A stretch of DNA of 64,000 nt from assembly GCF_014635345.1 (NCBI RefSeq), contig NZ_BMCU01000003.1, positions 806,001 to 870,000 on the forward strand, written 5' to 3'. Positions 53,147-62,282 of this stretch are shown one piece after another; position 1 is the first letter of the stretch, and every line of letters begins with the position of its first letter. Made by a program: the position numbers and the translations under genes. This DNA comes from Rhodococcoides trifolii. GTDB taxonomy: Bacteria; Actinomycetota; Actinomycetes; Mycobacteriales; Mycobacteriaceae. Below the pieces are notes generated by a model, which was not told the origin of the DNA, did not search any database, and saw only the letters and a list, made by a program, of their open reading frames with translations.

Positions 53147-54970
53147 CTACCGACGAGTACGTCGTCGTGCGACGCCCGCAGCCACGAGCATCGCCGCTCC
53201 GACGGCACCGGCCAGGGCACCGGCACCGGGACCTGAAGCACCGCCGCGTACTTCGAGAAGCGGCCAGCCGGCGATGTGAACGGCCATTCCCGCCGCGGCT
53301 CCCCACAGCAGTGCGGCGCCGCGAGCGGGGCGTGCACGCGCAGCGACGATCACCGTGACCACGACCGCGACACCGAACAGCGCTTGGCCCCAGGCGTCCC
53401 ATCCCCACGGAAACTCGGCGAAGGTGGCGGCCGCGGTCTCGTCGGACGTGTAGAGCGGCAGACCGAGCGCGACGACGGAAACGAGTGCTCCGAGTGCGCC
53501 GGTCCACACCGTGGCCTGCGACGGCGATTGGTCGATCGAGGTGTCGACGTCCTCACGCTCGGCCGACCCAGCAACCCACAGCAGTACACCGGTCACTCCG
53601 GTGACAACGACGCCGACGCCGATCAGGACGGCGCCGGAACCCATACGCACCTCTGGAACTCCGAGTGCCAGGACCAACGCCTGCAGGACCGGCGTCGCAC
53701 ACATCACCGCGGCAACCCAGAAGACACCGACAGTCGGCCGAACCGATGGGGCCAGCTCCGAGAAGAACAGCGTGACGCTGAGCAGAACGAGGACGACCGC
53801 GCCGAGCACGGCGATGCGAGCGCCGAGAATGTTCGGCTCGGCCAGCCCGTCCGGAACACGCAGCAGCGGTAGCAGAGCGCCGGCTGCGAGCAGCACTCCC
53901 GCCGCGACACCGGTGGCGCCTGCGATCGCATGCCGGCGGGTGGACCGCGCCCGTGCCGTAGCGGCTGCTTCGGCCGCCGCCCGAGCACGTGCCGACTTGC
54001 CCATCTTGGCCGCGGGCGCTGCAATCGGCTTCACAGATGGAGCGTCGCGGGTGCGGTGGGCCAGCGCCGGTACGGACAGACCGACCACCAGGAGCACCGT
54101 CGCCGCGGCGGTGGCAGCGATCGACCCGACACCGGAACCGATGCGGTCCTGCGTGGTCGCCGCCGAAATCCAGCGCGTGCCGACGAGACCGAGGGCCGCG
54201 ACAGCAGTGCCGATCAGCGCACCCGATGCCGCGGACGTGGAGACCGACGACAGTCCTGCACCGACGACCGCCAGCGCGGCAACCGCCATCAGCGCGGAGC
54301 CGACGGCCAGCAGGGTCGGACCGTCGACCACCGTGGCGACGAGGAACACCGGATCTGCGGAGTCGAACGGGGGCGCGAACAGCGCACCTGCGAGGACCAC
54401 TGTCGCCACCGCCGCCAGAGTCGCCGCCCATCCCCCGATGCGGCCGGCGGCGGATCCGGCATCGCCGTATCCGTCGAGCAGTGACGCACGGCCCACTGCG
54501 ACGAGCCCACCGACGCCGGCGAGAGCGATCAGAACGTGTCCGACGAGAACGAGGTACGCCCCGGCTCCCGGATCGAGCACGGCGGCGCTGAGAGGCCGGA
54601 ACAGCTCGAGACGGTTGGCGTCGATCGTGCCCGTCAGCAGCTGCACGTCGATCACCGCGAATCCGACGGCGACGGCTCCCGACCCCGCGAGAAGCGCGCC
54701 GCCGAAACCGACCCGCCCCCGCACGAGCGAGAGGAACGCCAGCACCGGCACCACCAGCGTGCAGAAGACGACGAACAGAATCCCAGGCAGCGAACCGGAC
54801 CCGGCTCCGGAAGTCACTCCCACGATCGGGGCGACGCAGACGGAGACGGCACCGAGCGACGACGACAACACACCGTGACGCAACGGCGCGGTGGGGTCAC
54901 GAAGGACGTCGACCGAACCCGTCGGAGCTATACGCTGCGGCCGAACCGACGGCCCGGAAGAACTGCTCAC
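53147..54970 (-). CDS. Large polytopic membrane protein of unknown function
   Basis: This 607-aa protein has about 14 hydrophobic segments spread over the whole chain from about residue 38. There is one cytoplasmic break (about 335-360, KMGKSARARAAAEAAATARARSTRRHA) rich in Ala, Arg and Lys, and a second polar loop at about 480. The N-terminus is short and Ser/Pro/Arg-rich. The segments are rich in Ala, Val, Gly and Leu. GTG 54970 is chosen because it precedes a basic stretch and the first hydrophobic segment; upstream in-frame codons look non-coding. There is no transporter motif, so the function is unknown. It lies between sucC and the M23 peptidase gene and is divergent from the latter. Confidence 0.78.
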   Translation of the reverse strand: MSSSSGPSVRPQRIAPTGSVDVLRDPTAPLRHGVLSSSLGAVSVCVAPIVGVTSGAGSGSLPGILFVVFCTLVVPVLAFLSLVRGRVGFGGALLAGSGAVAVGFAVIDVQLLTGTIDANRLELFRPLSAAVLDPGAGAYLVLVGHVLIALAGVGGLVAVGRASLLDGYGDAGSAAGRIGGWAATLAAVATVVLAGALFAPPFDSADPVFLVATVVDGPTLLAVGSALMAVAALAVVGAGLSSVSTSAASGALIGTAVAALGLVGTRWISAATTQDRIGSGVGSIAATAAATVLLVVGLSVPALAHRTRDAPSVKPIAAPAAKMGKSARARAAAEAAATARARSTRRHAIAGATGVAAGVLLAAGALLPLLRVPDGLAEPNILGARIAVLGAVVLVLLSVTLFFSELAPSVRPTVGVFWVAAVMCATPVLQALVLALGVPEVRMGSGAVLIGVGVVVTGVTGVLLWVAGSAEREDVDTSIDQSPSQATVWTGALGALVSVVALGLPLYTSDETAAATFAEFPWGWDAWGQALFGVAVVVTVIVAARARPARGAALLWGAAAGMAVHIAGWPLLEVRGGASGPGAGALAGAVGAAMLVAAGVARRRTRR

Positions 54971-55190
54971 GCGCACCGACGTTATCGGTGTGCGACCGTC
55001 CGTCGTGTGCAGGGACACGCAGGCCCTTGTTATGTCTTCGAGTCTCAAACCGGGTTTTGCCAGCTCAGGATGTGAGCCATCCCACATATTGGACCCCATA
55101 TCGCGTTTGGCTTGCGCGCCTCGCAACCATTTCGTTACCGTCGCCCAGTCCGCATAACGAGCAGATCACGAATCAGGAGGACGGCAGGTC

Positions 55191-56366
55191 TTGCAGCAAC
55201 ACCGCACCCCGTTCACCTCGAGTCGATTCTCCTCAGGCTTCGTCACCGACCACACGGACCCCTCCTCTCGCCCCCCGGCCACCCCCGACGAGCATGACTC
55301 CACCGTCTTCACGATGGATCGGTTCTTCGACGATTCCGACGACGTGTTCCGCGATCTGCTCGACTCCCCGTGGGACCGCAACCACGAGTCGGCCGAGTAC
55401 CCGGCGTCGGCTGCGGCGCTGCCGTCCACTCCCGTTTCACCTCGACGCGAATCCCGCCGCTCGGCCGGGTCCGTCGCGGCCAGCACGTTCTTCACCCCGG
55501 CCGACAAGGTCGTCTCCGGTGACGTGACCCCTCCGACGAACGTTCGTCGCTCCGGAGCGCACCGCATCCCCGCACCTCCGAATGCCCTCAAGGGCCGGGT
55601 GGCCGTCGTCGCCGTGGCCGCCGGCGCCGTCGTCGCTGCCGGGCAGGCAGCGATGAACCACAGCCCCGCTCCCGAGCAGACGGTGTCCTCGGACGTCGCG
55701 CTTGCCGCGGGCGAGAGCCCCGTGACCGCTGCGAACAACGTTGCCGCCGTCGTTGCGGACCGTGTCACCACCATCCCGACGCCGGCGGGTCTCGTTCCTG
55801 CCGCCACGTCGACGGGTGCACCCATGGTCACGGCCTCGAACTCGGCCGCTCCGCAGATCTTGAACGTCGCGTCGGCTGCCGATCTCGGACAGTTCAGCGA
55901 GTTGCTCGCCAAAGGCCAGCGCTACATGCAGGAACGCGCGGCAGCCGAGGCCGAGAAGCTTCGTCCGCTGTTCTCCCTTCCCGCCATCGGCACCTACACC
56001 TCCGGTTTCGGTTCGCGGTGGGGCACGTTGCACGCCGGCGTGGACATCGCCAACGCCATCGGAACGCCGATCCACGCAGTGGCCGACGGAGTCGTCGTCG
56101 ATTCCGGGCCGGCCGCAGGCTTCGGTATGTGGGTTCGTCTGCAGCACGCCGACGGAACCATCACCGTGTACGGCCACATCGACAGCACCGAGGTCACCGT
56201 GGGCCAGAAGGTGATGGCCGGCGACGAGATCGCGAAGATGGGCAACCGTGGTCAGTCGACCGGGCCGCACCTTCACTTCGAGGTACACCTCGCGGGCGAG
56301 AACAAGATCGACCCGCTGCCGTGGCTCGCGACCCGCGGCATCAGCCTCGGCCCCGAGCGCGACTGA
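55191..56366 (+). CDS. M23-family peptidoglycan endopeptidase
   Basis: This 391-aa zinc metallopeptidase is of the LytM type. The N-terminal 130 residues are polar and cytoplasmic (acidic DDSDDVFRDLLDSPWDRN). A membrane segment follows (GRVAVVAVAAGAVVAAGQAAM, about 133-153), then a Ser/Thr/Ala-rich linker, then the M23 domain (about 265-385). Zinc ligands are His and Asp in LHAGVDIANAIG and His in GPHLHFEVHL, with YGHID in the core. It trims cross-bridges of the wall during growth or division. It corresponds to Rv0950c. The start is TTG 55191, 13 bases after a GGAGGAC site. Confidence 0.9.
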   Translation: MQQHRTPFTSSRFSSGFVTDHTDPSSRPPATPDEHDSTVFTMDRFFDDSDDVFRDLLDSPWDRNHESAEYPASAAALPSTPVSPRRESRRSAGSVAASTFFTPADKVVSGDVTPPTNVRRSGAHRIPAPPNALKGRVAVVAVAAGAVVAAGQAAMNHSPAPEQTVSSDVALAAGESPVTAANNVAAVVADRVTTIPTPAGLVPAATSTGAPMVTASNSAAPQILNVASAADLGQFSELLAKGQRYMQERAAAEAEKLRPLFSLPAIGTYTSGFGSRWGTLHAGVDIANAIGTPIHAVADGVVVDSGPAAGFGMWVRLQHADGTITVYGHIDSTEVTVGQKVMAGDEIAKMGNRGQSTGPHLHFEVHLAGENKIDPLPWLATRGISLGPERD

Positions 56367-56437
56367 GCGCCTTACACCTTCGCGTTTTACAGCCTCTCGT
56401 CTTACAGGCCCGCGTTTTTCAGTCCCGCGTTCTACAG
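56367..56437 (-). repeat. 15-bp tandem repeat at the pcrA 3' end
   Basis: On the minus strand the last pcrA codons run into about 4.7 copies of a 15-base unit: CTGTAGAACGCGGGA, CTGAAAAACGCGGGC, CTGTAAGACGAGAGG, CTGTAAAACGCGAAG and a partial GTGTAAGGCGC. The first unit contains the pcrA stop (TAG). The period keeps the pcrA frame, and four of five units carry an in-frame stop. It fills the gap between pcrA and the convergent M23 gene. Confidence 0.85.
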
Positions 56438-58867
56438 CTTGGTCATCGGCACTCCGCCGATCAGCATCATCTTCACGCGGCCGGACGTACCGAAATCGAC
56501 CAGCACCATCGCTCGCTGACCGGAACCCTCGGATTCCACGACCGTGCCCAGCCCGTACTTGTCGTGGTTGACCCGGTCGCCGACCGCCAGCACCAGGGTG
56601 TTGTTGCGCGCTCGTGCCGCACCGAAACTGGGAGTCGCCGGTTGCGCCGGTCGAGACTGCCAGTTGTCGCTGCGCACCGGTGACGTCCAATCACGCTGCA
56701 GCCCCGACCCGAATCCGCCGCGGCCCGACCCCACACCCGGATCTTCACGCTTCCAGTCGATGAGTGACTGCGGAATCTCTTGCAGGAAGCGGGATTCGGG
56801 ATTGTTGATGGGCTGCCCCCACGCGGACCGCATGATGGCGCGGGTGACGTAGAGACGGTGCCGGGCGCGAGTGATACCCACGTACGCCAGCCGCCGCTCC
56901 TCCGACAGCTCCGCCGGATCACCGAGTGCGCGCATGTGCGGGAACTGCCCGTCTTCCCAGCCGGTGACGAACACCACCGGAAATTCGAGGCCTTTCGCGG
57001 TGTGCAGCGTCATCATGGTGACGACGCCGTCGCCGTTGTCGGGCAGCTGGTCCGCGTCTGCCACCAGCGAGACTCGTTCGAGGAACGCTGCGAGAGAGCC
57101 GGGGTCTGGGGAGCCGTCGGACTCCTCGTCCTGCTCCTCGGCGAGATCCGCCGAGATGTCCACGTCTGGAATGTCCTCCGCGTTGCGGGCATCAGCGCTG
57201 AATTCCCTTGCGACGCTGACCAACTCGTTCAGATTGTCCAACCTCGCGCCGTCCTGCGGATCGGAGCTGGCTTCGAGTTCGGCGCGATAGCCCGTGCGGT
57301 CGAGTACGGCTTCGACGACCTCGCCGATGTCTCCGACGCTGTTGCCGTCGGTGTCGGTGGAGTGCATGACCGCTCGCAACTCGTCGATCATCTCGACGAA
57401 TGCCGCAATCATCTTCTGCGAGCGCGTGTTCAGCAGTGCCACGCGCCCGTCGGCTGCGTCGTAGAGCGCGCGGGTGAAGCTGACGTTCTTGCGTTCGGCG
57501 TGCACGGCGACGCACGCCTCGGCCCGATCGCCGATGCCGCGGCGCGGGGTGTTGAGGATGCGACGCATGCTGACCGTGTCGTCCGGGTTGGCCAGAACCC
57601 GAAGGTACGCAACGATATCGCGCACTTCCTTGCGCTCGTAGAACCGCACGCCGCCGACCACCTTGTACGGGAGGCCGAGCCGGATGAAGATCTCCTCGAG
57701 CGCTCGCGAGGAATTATTGGTGCGGTAGAACACGGCGACGTCGGAGAACTTGATGTCCCCACCGTCGACCAGTCGGTCGATCTCGGACGCGACGAAGGAC
57801 GCTTCGTCGTGCTCGTTGTCGGCGACGTAGCCGACGATCAGCTCCCCGTCGCCCGAATCGGTCCACAGCTTCTTGTCGCGGCGACCGATGTTGCGCGAGA
57901 TGACGGCGTTGGCCGCCGACAGGATCGTCTGGGTCGACCGGTAGTTCTGCTCGAGCAGGATGGTCCGCGCGTCCGGGTAGTCCCGCTCGAACTCCTCGAT
58001 GTTGCGAATGGTGGCGCCGCGGAAGGCGTAGATGGACTGATCGGCGTCACCGACCACGCAGAGCTCTCCCGGACCGACGCCGTCACCCCCGGTCTCGGCT
58101 CCCGTGCCCACCAGTTCCCGCACCAGCATGTACTGCGCATGGTTCGTGTCCTGGTACTCGTCGACCAGTACGTGGCGGAACCGACGTCGGTAGTACTCGG
58201 CGACCTGGGGGAAGTTCTGCAGCAGGGAGACGGTCTCGCCGATGAGGTCGTCGAAGTCGAACGCGTTGGCCGCGCGCAGCCGCTGCTGGTAATGCGAGTA
58301 GACCTTGGCCACGATGGCGGGGAGCTCTGCCGGATCCTTCTCGGCGTCGGACACCGCCTGATCCGGGTCGATCAGCTCGTTCTTGAGGTTCGAGATCTGG
58401 GTGGCCAGCAACCGCGACGAGTACTTCTTGGGATCGAGCTGCAGATCCTTGCCGATCATCGTGAGCAACCGTCGTGAATCGTCGGCGTCGTAGATCGAGA
58501 AGTTCGAGTTGAGTCCCGGCAGCAACGTCGCCTGGCTGCGCAGAATGCGTACGCAGCTCGAGTGAAAGGTGGAGACCCACATGAAGTTGGCGCGTGGGCC
58601 GACGAGCGAGACGACGCGCTCCCGCATCTCCGCCGCAGCCTTGTTGGTGAACGTGATCGCCAGAACTTGGCCGGGGGTGACGTTTCTCTCCGCGAGCAGA
58701 TACGCAATGCGCCGCGTGAGTACCGCCGTCTTGCCCGATCCGGCACCGGCGACGATGAGAAGCGGCGATCCGGTGTGCATCACCGCTTCCCGTTGCTGCG
58801 GGTTCAGACCCTCCAACAACGCATCGGAGGACCTGGTCGCGGGGGCTACGGGGAGATCGGTGTTCAT
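56432..58867 (-). CDS. pcrA: ATP-dependent DNA helicase PcrA/UvrD1
   Basis: This 811-aa superfamily 1 helicase moves 3'-5' on DNA and takes part in excision repair and removal of RecA. Motifs in order are LNPQQREAV (Q), VAGAGSGKTAVLTRRIAYLL (I), ITFTNKAAAEMRERV (Ia), VDEYQDTNHAQYML (II), VVGDADQSIYAFRGA (III), LEQNYRSTQTIL (IV), TLHTAKGLEFPVVFVTGWEDGQFPH (V) and RRLAYVGITRARHRLYVT (VI). The C-terminal tail ends KYGLGTVVESEGSGQRAMVLVDFGTSGRVKMML, the RNA-polymerase-binding Tudor-like region of PcrA. It corresponds to Rv0949. The start is at 58867. Confidence 0.97.
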   Translation of the reverse strand: MNTDLPVAPATRSSDALLEGLNPQQREAVMHTGSPLLIVAGAGSGKTAVLTRRIAYLLAERNVTPGQVLAITFTNKAAAEMRERVVSLVGPRANFMWVSTFHSSCVRILRSQATLLPGLNSNFSIYDADDSRRLLTMIGKDLQLDPKKYSSRLLATQISNLKNELIDPDQAVSDAEKDPAELPAIVAKVYSHYQQRLRAANAFDFDDLIGETVSLLQNFPQVAEYYRRRFRHVLVDEYQDTNHAQYMLVRELVGTGAETGGDGVGPGELCVVGDADQSIYAFRGATIRNIEEFERDYPDARTILLEQNYRSTQTILSAANAVISRNIGRRDKKLWTDSGDGELIVGYVADNEHDEASFVASEIDRLVDGGDIKFSDVAVFYRTNNSSRALEEIFIRLGLPYKVVGGVRFYERKEVRDIVAYLRVLANPDDTVSMRRILNTPRRGIGDRAEACVAVHAERKNVSFTRALYDAADGRVALLNTRSQKMIAAFVEMIDELRAVMHSTDTDGNSVGDIGEVVEAVLDRTGYRAELEASSDPQDGARLDNLNELVSVAREFSADARNAEDIPDVDISADLAEEQDEESDGSPDPGSLAAFLERVSLVADADQLPDNGDGVVTMMTLHTAKGLEFPVVFVTGWEDGQFPHMRALGDPAELSEERRLAYVGITRARHRLYVTRAIMRSAWGQPINNPESRFLQEIPQSLIDWKREDPGVGSGRGGFGSGLQRDWTSPVRSDNWQSRPAQPATPSFGAARARNNTLVLAVGDRVNHDKYGLGTVVESEGSGQRAMVLVDFGTSGRVKMMLIGGVPMTKL

Positions 58868-59254
58868 CGCCTGTACAGGCTACCGGCGGGTGCCGACATG
58901 GTTCGCCACGACGAGGTCGCCACCGACACATCGAGAAAAACAAGTGAGCGGTACGAGTAATCTTCGGCGACGCCGGGTGCGAATCACGTAGTGAACTACG
59001 CTTCCGACCCGAGGAGCCGCGATGGGATTCTGTTCTCGGTCCCGGTGCCGCCCGCCAGGTGGCACAATGCAGGCCGTGCTCTACGGCAAGGTTGGTTTGT
59101 TTCGCCAGCAAAGACAGCTTGATCCATGATGTGAACCGATCGGTTCCACCGTTCGCGTACGGATAGTCACGAGGTATGTGTCGGTACGCAGGCAGTGGTC
59201 GTTGTAACAGACCACATCCGACCGACGACACACCTTCTGACACGAGGAGTAGAT
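58868..59254. other. Divergent region between pcrA and chorismate mutase
   Basis: About 390 bases with no credible coding frame. It holds three short perfect palindromes: GCCTGTACAGGC (58869-58880) next to the pcrA start, CGTAGTGAACTACG (58987-59000) and GAACCGATCGGTTC (59133-59146). The last has the GAAC/GTTC arms of a LexA site, but its spacer is 6 bases and not 4. The region must hold both divergent promoters. Confidence 0.5.
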
Positions 59255-59569
59255 ATGAGCACAACATTGCAGTCCGCGTCATCGTCCCAGCCCTCCCAGC
59301 CGGCTGACTCCGATCTGCCGACCTCCGAGGCCGAGATCGACGAGCTTCGCAAGGAGATCGACCGACTCGACGCCGAGATCCTGGCCGCTGTCAAGCGCCG
59401 TACCGAGGTCTCGCGCATCATCGGCCGCACTCGCATGGCATCGGGTGGCCCTCGCCTGGTGCACAGCCGCGAGATGAAGGTCCTCCAGCGTTTCAGCGAT
59501 CTGGGTCAGGAAGGCCACACCCTCGCGATGCTGCTGCTCCGTCTCGGCCGCGGTCGACTCGGTCACTGA
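59255..59569 (+). CDS. Chorismate mutase (AroQ type)
   Basis: This 104-aa helical enzyme converts chorismate to prephenate for phenylalanine and tyrosine synthesis. It corresponds to M. tuberculosis Rv0948c, an intracellular AroQ-delta mutase activated by DAHP synthase. Features are IDELRKEIDRLDAEILAAVKRRTEVSRIIG, then RLVHSREMKVLQRF, and the C-terminal LLRLGRGRLGH typical of the partner-binding tail. ATG 59255 with GAGGAGTAG is chosen; an upstream in-frame GTG (59195) lacks a site. Confidence 0.93.
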   Translation: MSTTLQSASSSQPSQPADSDLPTSEAEIDELRKEIDRLDAEILAAVKRRTEVSRIIGRTRMASGGPRLVHSREMKVLQRFSDLGQEGHTLAMLLLRLGRGRLGH

Positions 59570-59610
59570 TCCACCCCGCAGCACCCCCACTACCGACTCC
59601 CTGTCACGAC

Positions 59611-59648
59611 GGCCCCGACGGCGCGAAAGCGTTCGTTCGGGGCTTTCG
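59611..59648 (+). terminator. Possible terminator between chorismate mutase and pgi
   Basis: A 7-bp stem (GCCCCGA at 59612-59618 with TCGGGGC at 59637-59643) encloses a small CGC-GAAA-GCG hairpin (59622-59631). A short pyrimidine run follows. It lies about 40 bases after the mutase stop and 45 bases before pgi. Confidence 0.45.
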
Positions 59649-59692
59649 TCGTAGCAGGCGATCGGATCGGTGGCGCACTACTGTTGGCGAGT

Positions 59693-61336
59693 ATGAGCGT
59701 CGACATCACGGGCACCGAAGCCTGGAAGAAGCTGAAGGATCATCAGCACCGCATCGCCTACCGTCATCTGCGGGATTTTTTCGCCGACGACCCGGCGCGA
59801 GGCAGTGACCTGACACTCACGGCCGGTGATCTGTACATCGACTACAGCAAGCACCGCGTCGATCGGACGACCATCGAATTGCTTCTCGGTCTGGCGCGAG
59901 CAGCGGAGCTGGACGAGCGCCGCGATGCCATGTTCTCCGGTGAACACATCAATACTTCGGAAGACCGCGCCGTTCTCCATACCGCGCTCCGTTTGCCCAA
60001 GGACGCAACTCTTGTCGTGGACGGCCAGGACGTCGTCGCCGACGTGCACGAGGTTCTCGACCGCATGGGCGACTTCTCGGACCGCGTCCGATCGGGACAC
60101 TGGCTCGGCGCTACCGGGGAGAAGATCACCACGGTCGTCAACATCGGTATCGGCGGATCCGATCTCGGACCGGTGATGGTGTACCGCGCCCTCCGCCACT
60201 ATGCCGACGCCGGCATTTCTGCCAAGTTCGTCTCGAACATCGACCCCGCGGACATGATCGCCGCGCTGTCCGATCTGGATCCGGCCACCACCCTGTTCAT
60301 CGTCGCCTCGAAGACGTTCTCGACCCTCGAGACGCTCACCAATGCCACAGCCGCGCGGCGTTGGTTGACCGAACGCCTGGGTGATGCTGCTGTCGCGCAG
60401 CATTTCGTCGCAGTGTCCACCAATGCAGAGAAGGTGGCGGACTTCGGTATCGACACCGAGAACATGTTCGGGTTCTGGGACTGGGTCGGCGGGCGGTACT
60501 CGGTCGACTCGGCAATCGGACTGTCGGTGATGCTGGTGATCGGCAGGGACCAGTTCTCCGAGTTCCTCGACGGCTTTCACACCATGGACCGACACTTCGT
60601 CACCGCACCACTCGAAGCCAACGCGCCGGTCCTGCTGGGCATGATCGGTTTCTGGTACTCCACCTTCTTCGAAGCCCAGTCACGAGCGGTGCTGCCGTAC
60701 GCCAACGACATGTCCCGCTTCCCCGCCTACCTGCAGCAGCTGACGATGGAATCGAACGGGAAGTCCGTCAAACACGACGGCACACCGGTCACGGTCGACT
60801 CGGGTGAGATCTTCTGGGGCGAACCGGGAACGAACGGCCAGCACGCTTTCTACCAGCTGTTGCACCAGGGAACTCGCCTCGTTCCGGCCGATTTCATCGG
60901 ATTCGCGGAGCCGATCGACGATCTCCCGACCGCCGACGGAACGGGCAGTATGCACGACTTGCTGATGAGCAACTTCTTCGCTCAGACCAAGGTGTTGGCG
61001 TTCGGCAAGAATGCGGAAGAGATTGCTGCGGACGGCACTCCGGCCGACATCGTGCCGCACAAGGTGATGCCGGGGAACCGGCCGTCGACATCGATCCTCG
61101 CGCCGAAGCTGACACCGTCGGTTCTCGGCCAACTGATCGCACTCTACGAGCACCAGGTGTTCGTCGAAGGAGTCATGTTCGGTATCGACTCGTTCGACCA
61201 GTGGGGTGTCGAACTGGGCAAGACGCAAGCGCAGGAACTGACGCCGGTGCTCACGGAGGCAGAAAAGCCTGCGACAGAACTGGATTCGTCGACCTCGGCA
61301 CTGGTGGATTGGTACCGCACCCAGCGGGGTCGCTGA
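59693..61336 (+). CDS. pgi: Glucose-6-phosphate isomerase
   Basis: This 547-aa glycolytic enzyme interconverts glucose-6-phosphate and fructose-6-phosphate. Signatures are [55 protein letters not shown] and the C-terminal [12 protein letters not shown]. Catalytic Glu and His lie in [16 protein letters not shown] and [18 protein letters not shown] 59693 is the family start. Confidence 0.97.
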   Translation: MSVDITGTEAWKKLKDHQHRIAYRHLRDFFADDPARGSDLTLTAGDLYIDYSKHRVDRTTIELLLGLARAAELDERRDAMFSGEHINTSEDRAVLHTALRLPKDATLVVDGQDVVADVHEVLDRMGDFSDRVRSGHWLGATGEKITTVVNIGIGGSDLGPVMVYRALRHYADAGISAKFVSNIDPADMIAALSDLDPATTLFIVASKTFSTLETLTNATAARRWLTERLGDAAVAQHFVAVSTNAEKVADFGIDTENMFGFWDWVGGRYSVDSAIGLSVMLVIGRDQFSEFLDGFHTMDRHFVTAPLEANAPVLLGMIGFWYSTFFEAQSRAVLPYANDMSRFPAYLQQLTMESNGKSVKHDGTPVTVDSGEIFWGEPGTNGQHAFYQLLHQGTRLVPADFIGFAEPIDDLPTADGTGSMHDLLMSNFFAQTKVLAFGKNAEEIAADGTPADIVPHKVMPGNRPSTSILAPKLTPSVLGQLIALYEHQVFVEGVMFGIDSFDQWGVELGKTQAQELTPVLTEAEKPATELDSSTSALVDWYRTQRGR

Positions 61337-61520
61337 TCGATAGGCGAGTCCGTGCGGCGCTGCCGGGTCGGGGGTCTGACAGTGCCGCACGGACTCGACC
61401 GGTATGTCGGCGGCACCCAACAATCCGTTACACACTTCTCACAACAAAAACTCGCGGCGATTCAGGACGTCCCACAACGGGTGACCGGAGGTACGGTCAA
61501 GGTATGACGGAGCTCGCGAC

Positions 61521-62282
61521 ATGACTGTCCGCGTGGAGCGTTCGGGACCGGTGTTCACCGTCGTTCTGTCCAGGCCCGAGTCCCGCAACGCTGTCGACGG
61601 ACCCACCGCCGCCGCCCTGGTGTCGGCGTTCGAGGAGTTCGACGCCGATCCAGACGCCGCCGTCGCCGTTCTCTGGGGCGAGGGCGGCACGTTCTGCGCC
61701 GGCGCCGACCTCAAGGCCCTCGGCACCGACAGATCGAATTCGGCGACCGAACACGGAGACGGACCCATGGGTCCGACACGCATGCAACTCTCCAAGCCCG
61801 TGATCGCCGCGGTCGCGGGCCACGCGGTCGCCGGCGGGCTCGAACTCGCCCTCTGGTGCGACCTTCGTGTCGTCGAGGAGGACGCCGTGCTGGGTGTGTT
61901 CTGCCGCCGGTGGGGAGTTCCCTTGATCGACGGCGGAACGGTGCGCCTTCCCCGCCTGATCGGCCTCTCGCGCGCACTGGATCTGATCCTCACCGGCCGG
62001 GCCGTCGACTCGGCCGAGGCGCAGGCGATGGGGCTCGCCAATCGAGTCGTACCCACCGGAACGGCGCGCGACGCCGCAGAGGAACTCGCACACCAACTCG
62101 CAGCGTTCCCGCAGGCGTGCATGCGCGGGGATCGCCTCTCTGCCCTCGAGCAGGAAGGCAAGGACGAGGAAACGGCGATCAGAAACGAATTCCGGCACGG
62201 AACGTCCTCTATCGTCGACGCACTCGACGGCGCCGCACGGTTCGCCGCCGGCGCCGGCAGACACGGATCGTTCGACGAGTGA
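61521..62282 (+). CDS. Enoyl-CoA hydratase/isomerase (crotonase) family protein
   Basis: This 253-aa crotonase-fold protein starts MTVRVERSGPVFTVVLSRPESRNAVDG. It has the oxyanion-hole strands GTFCAGADLKAL and AVAGHAVAGGLELALWCDLRVVEE. The second acid of true hydratases is not conserved: the usual FGxPE is replaced by LGVFCRRWGVPLIDGG, so it may be an isomerase, hydrolase or non-hydratase. The stop overlaps the start of the acyltransferase gene (GTGA), so the two are coupled and probably work on the same acyl-CoA pathway. Confidence 0.88.
   Translation: MTVRVERSGPVFTVVLSRPESRNAVDGPTAAALVSAFEEFDADPDAAVAVLWGEGGTFCAGADLKALGTDRSNSATEHGDGPMGPTRMQLSKPVIAAVAGHAVAGGLELALWCDLRVVEEDAVLGVFCRRWGVPLIDGGTVRLPRLIGLSRALDLILTGRAVDSAEAQAMGLANRVVPTGTARDAAEELAHQLAAFPQACMRGDRLSALEQEGKDEETAIRNEFRHGTSSIVDALDGAARFAAGAGRHGSFDE

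Noticed and set aside
55000..55190. c-di-AMP (ydaO-type) riboswitch before the M23 peptidase
   Set aside because: Such switches precede cell-wall hydrolases in actinobacteria, but I could not find the conserved core or closing helices here.
59133..59146. GAACCGATCGGTTC as a LexA (SOS) box for pcrA
   Set aside because: The arms fit, but the spacer is 6 bases where the actinobacterial SOS box has 4, and the site is some 270 bases from pcrA.
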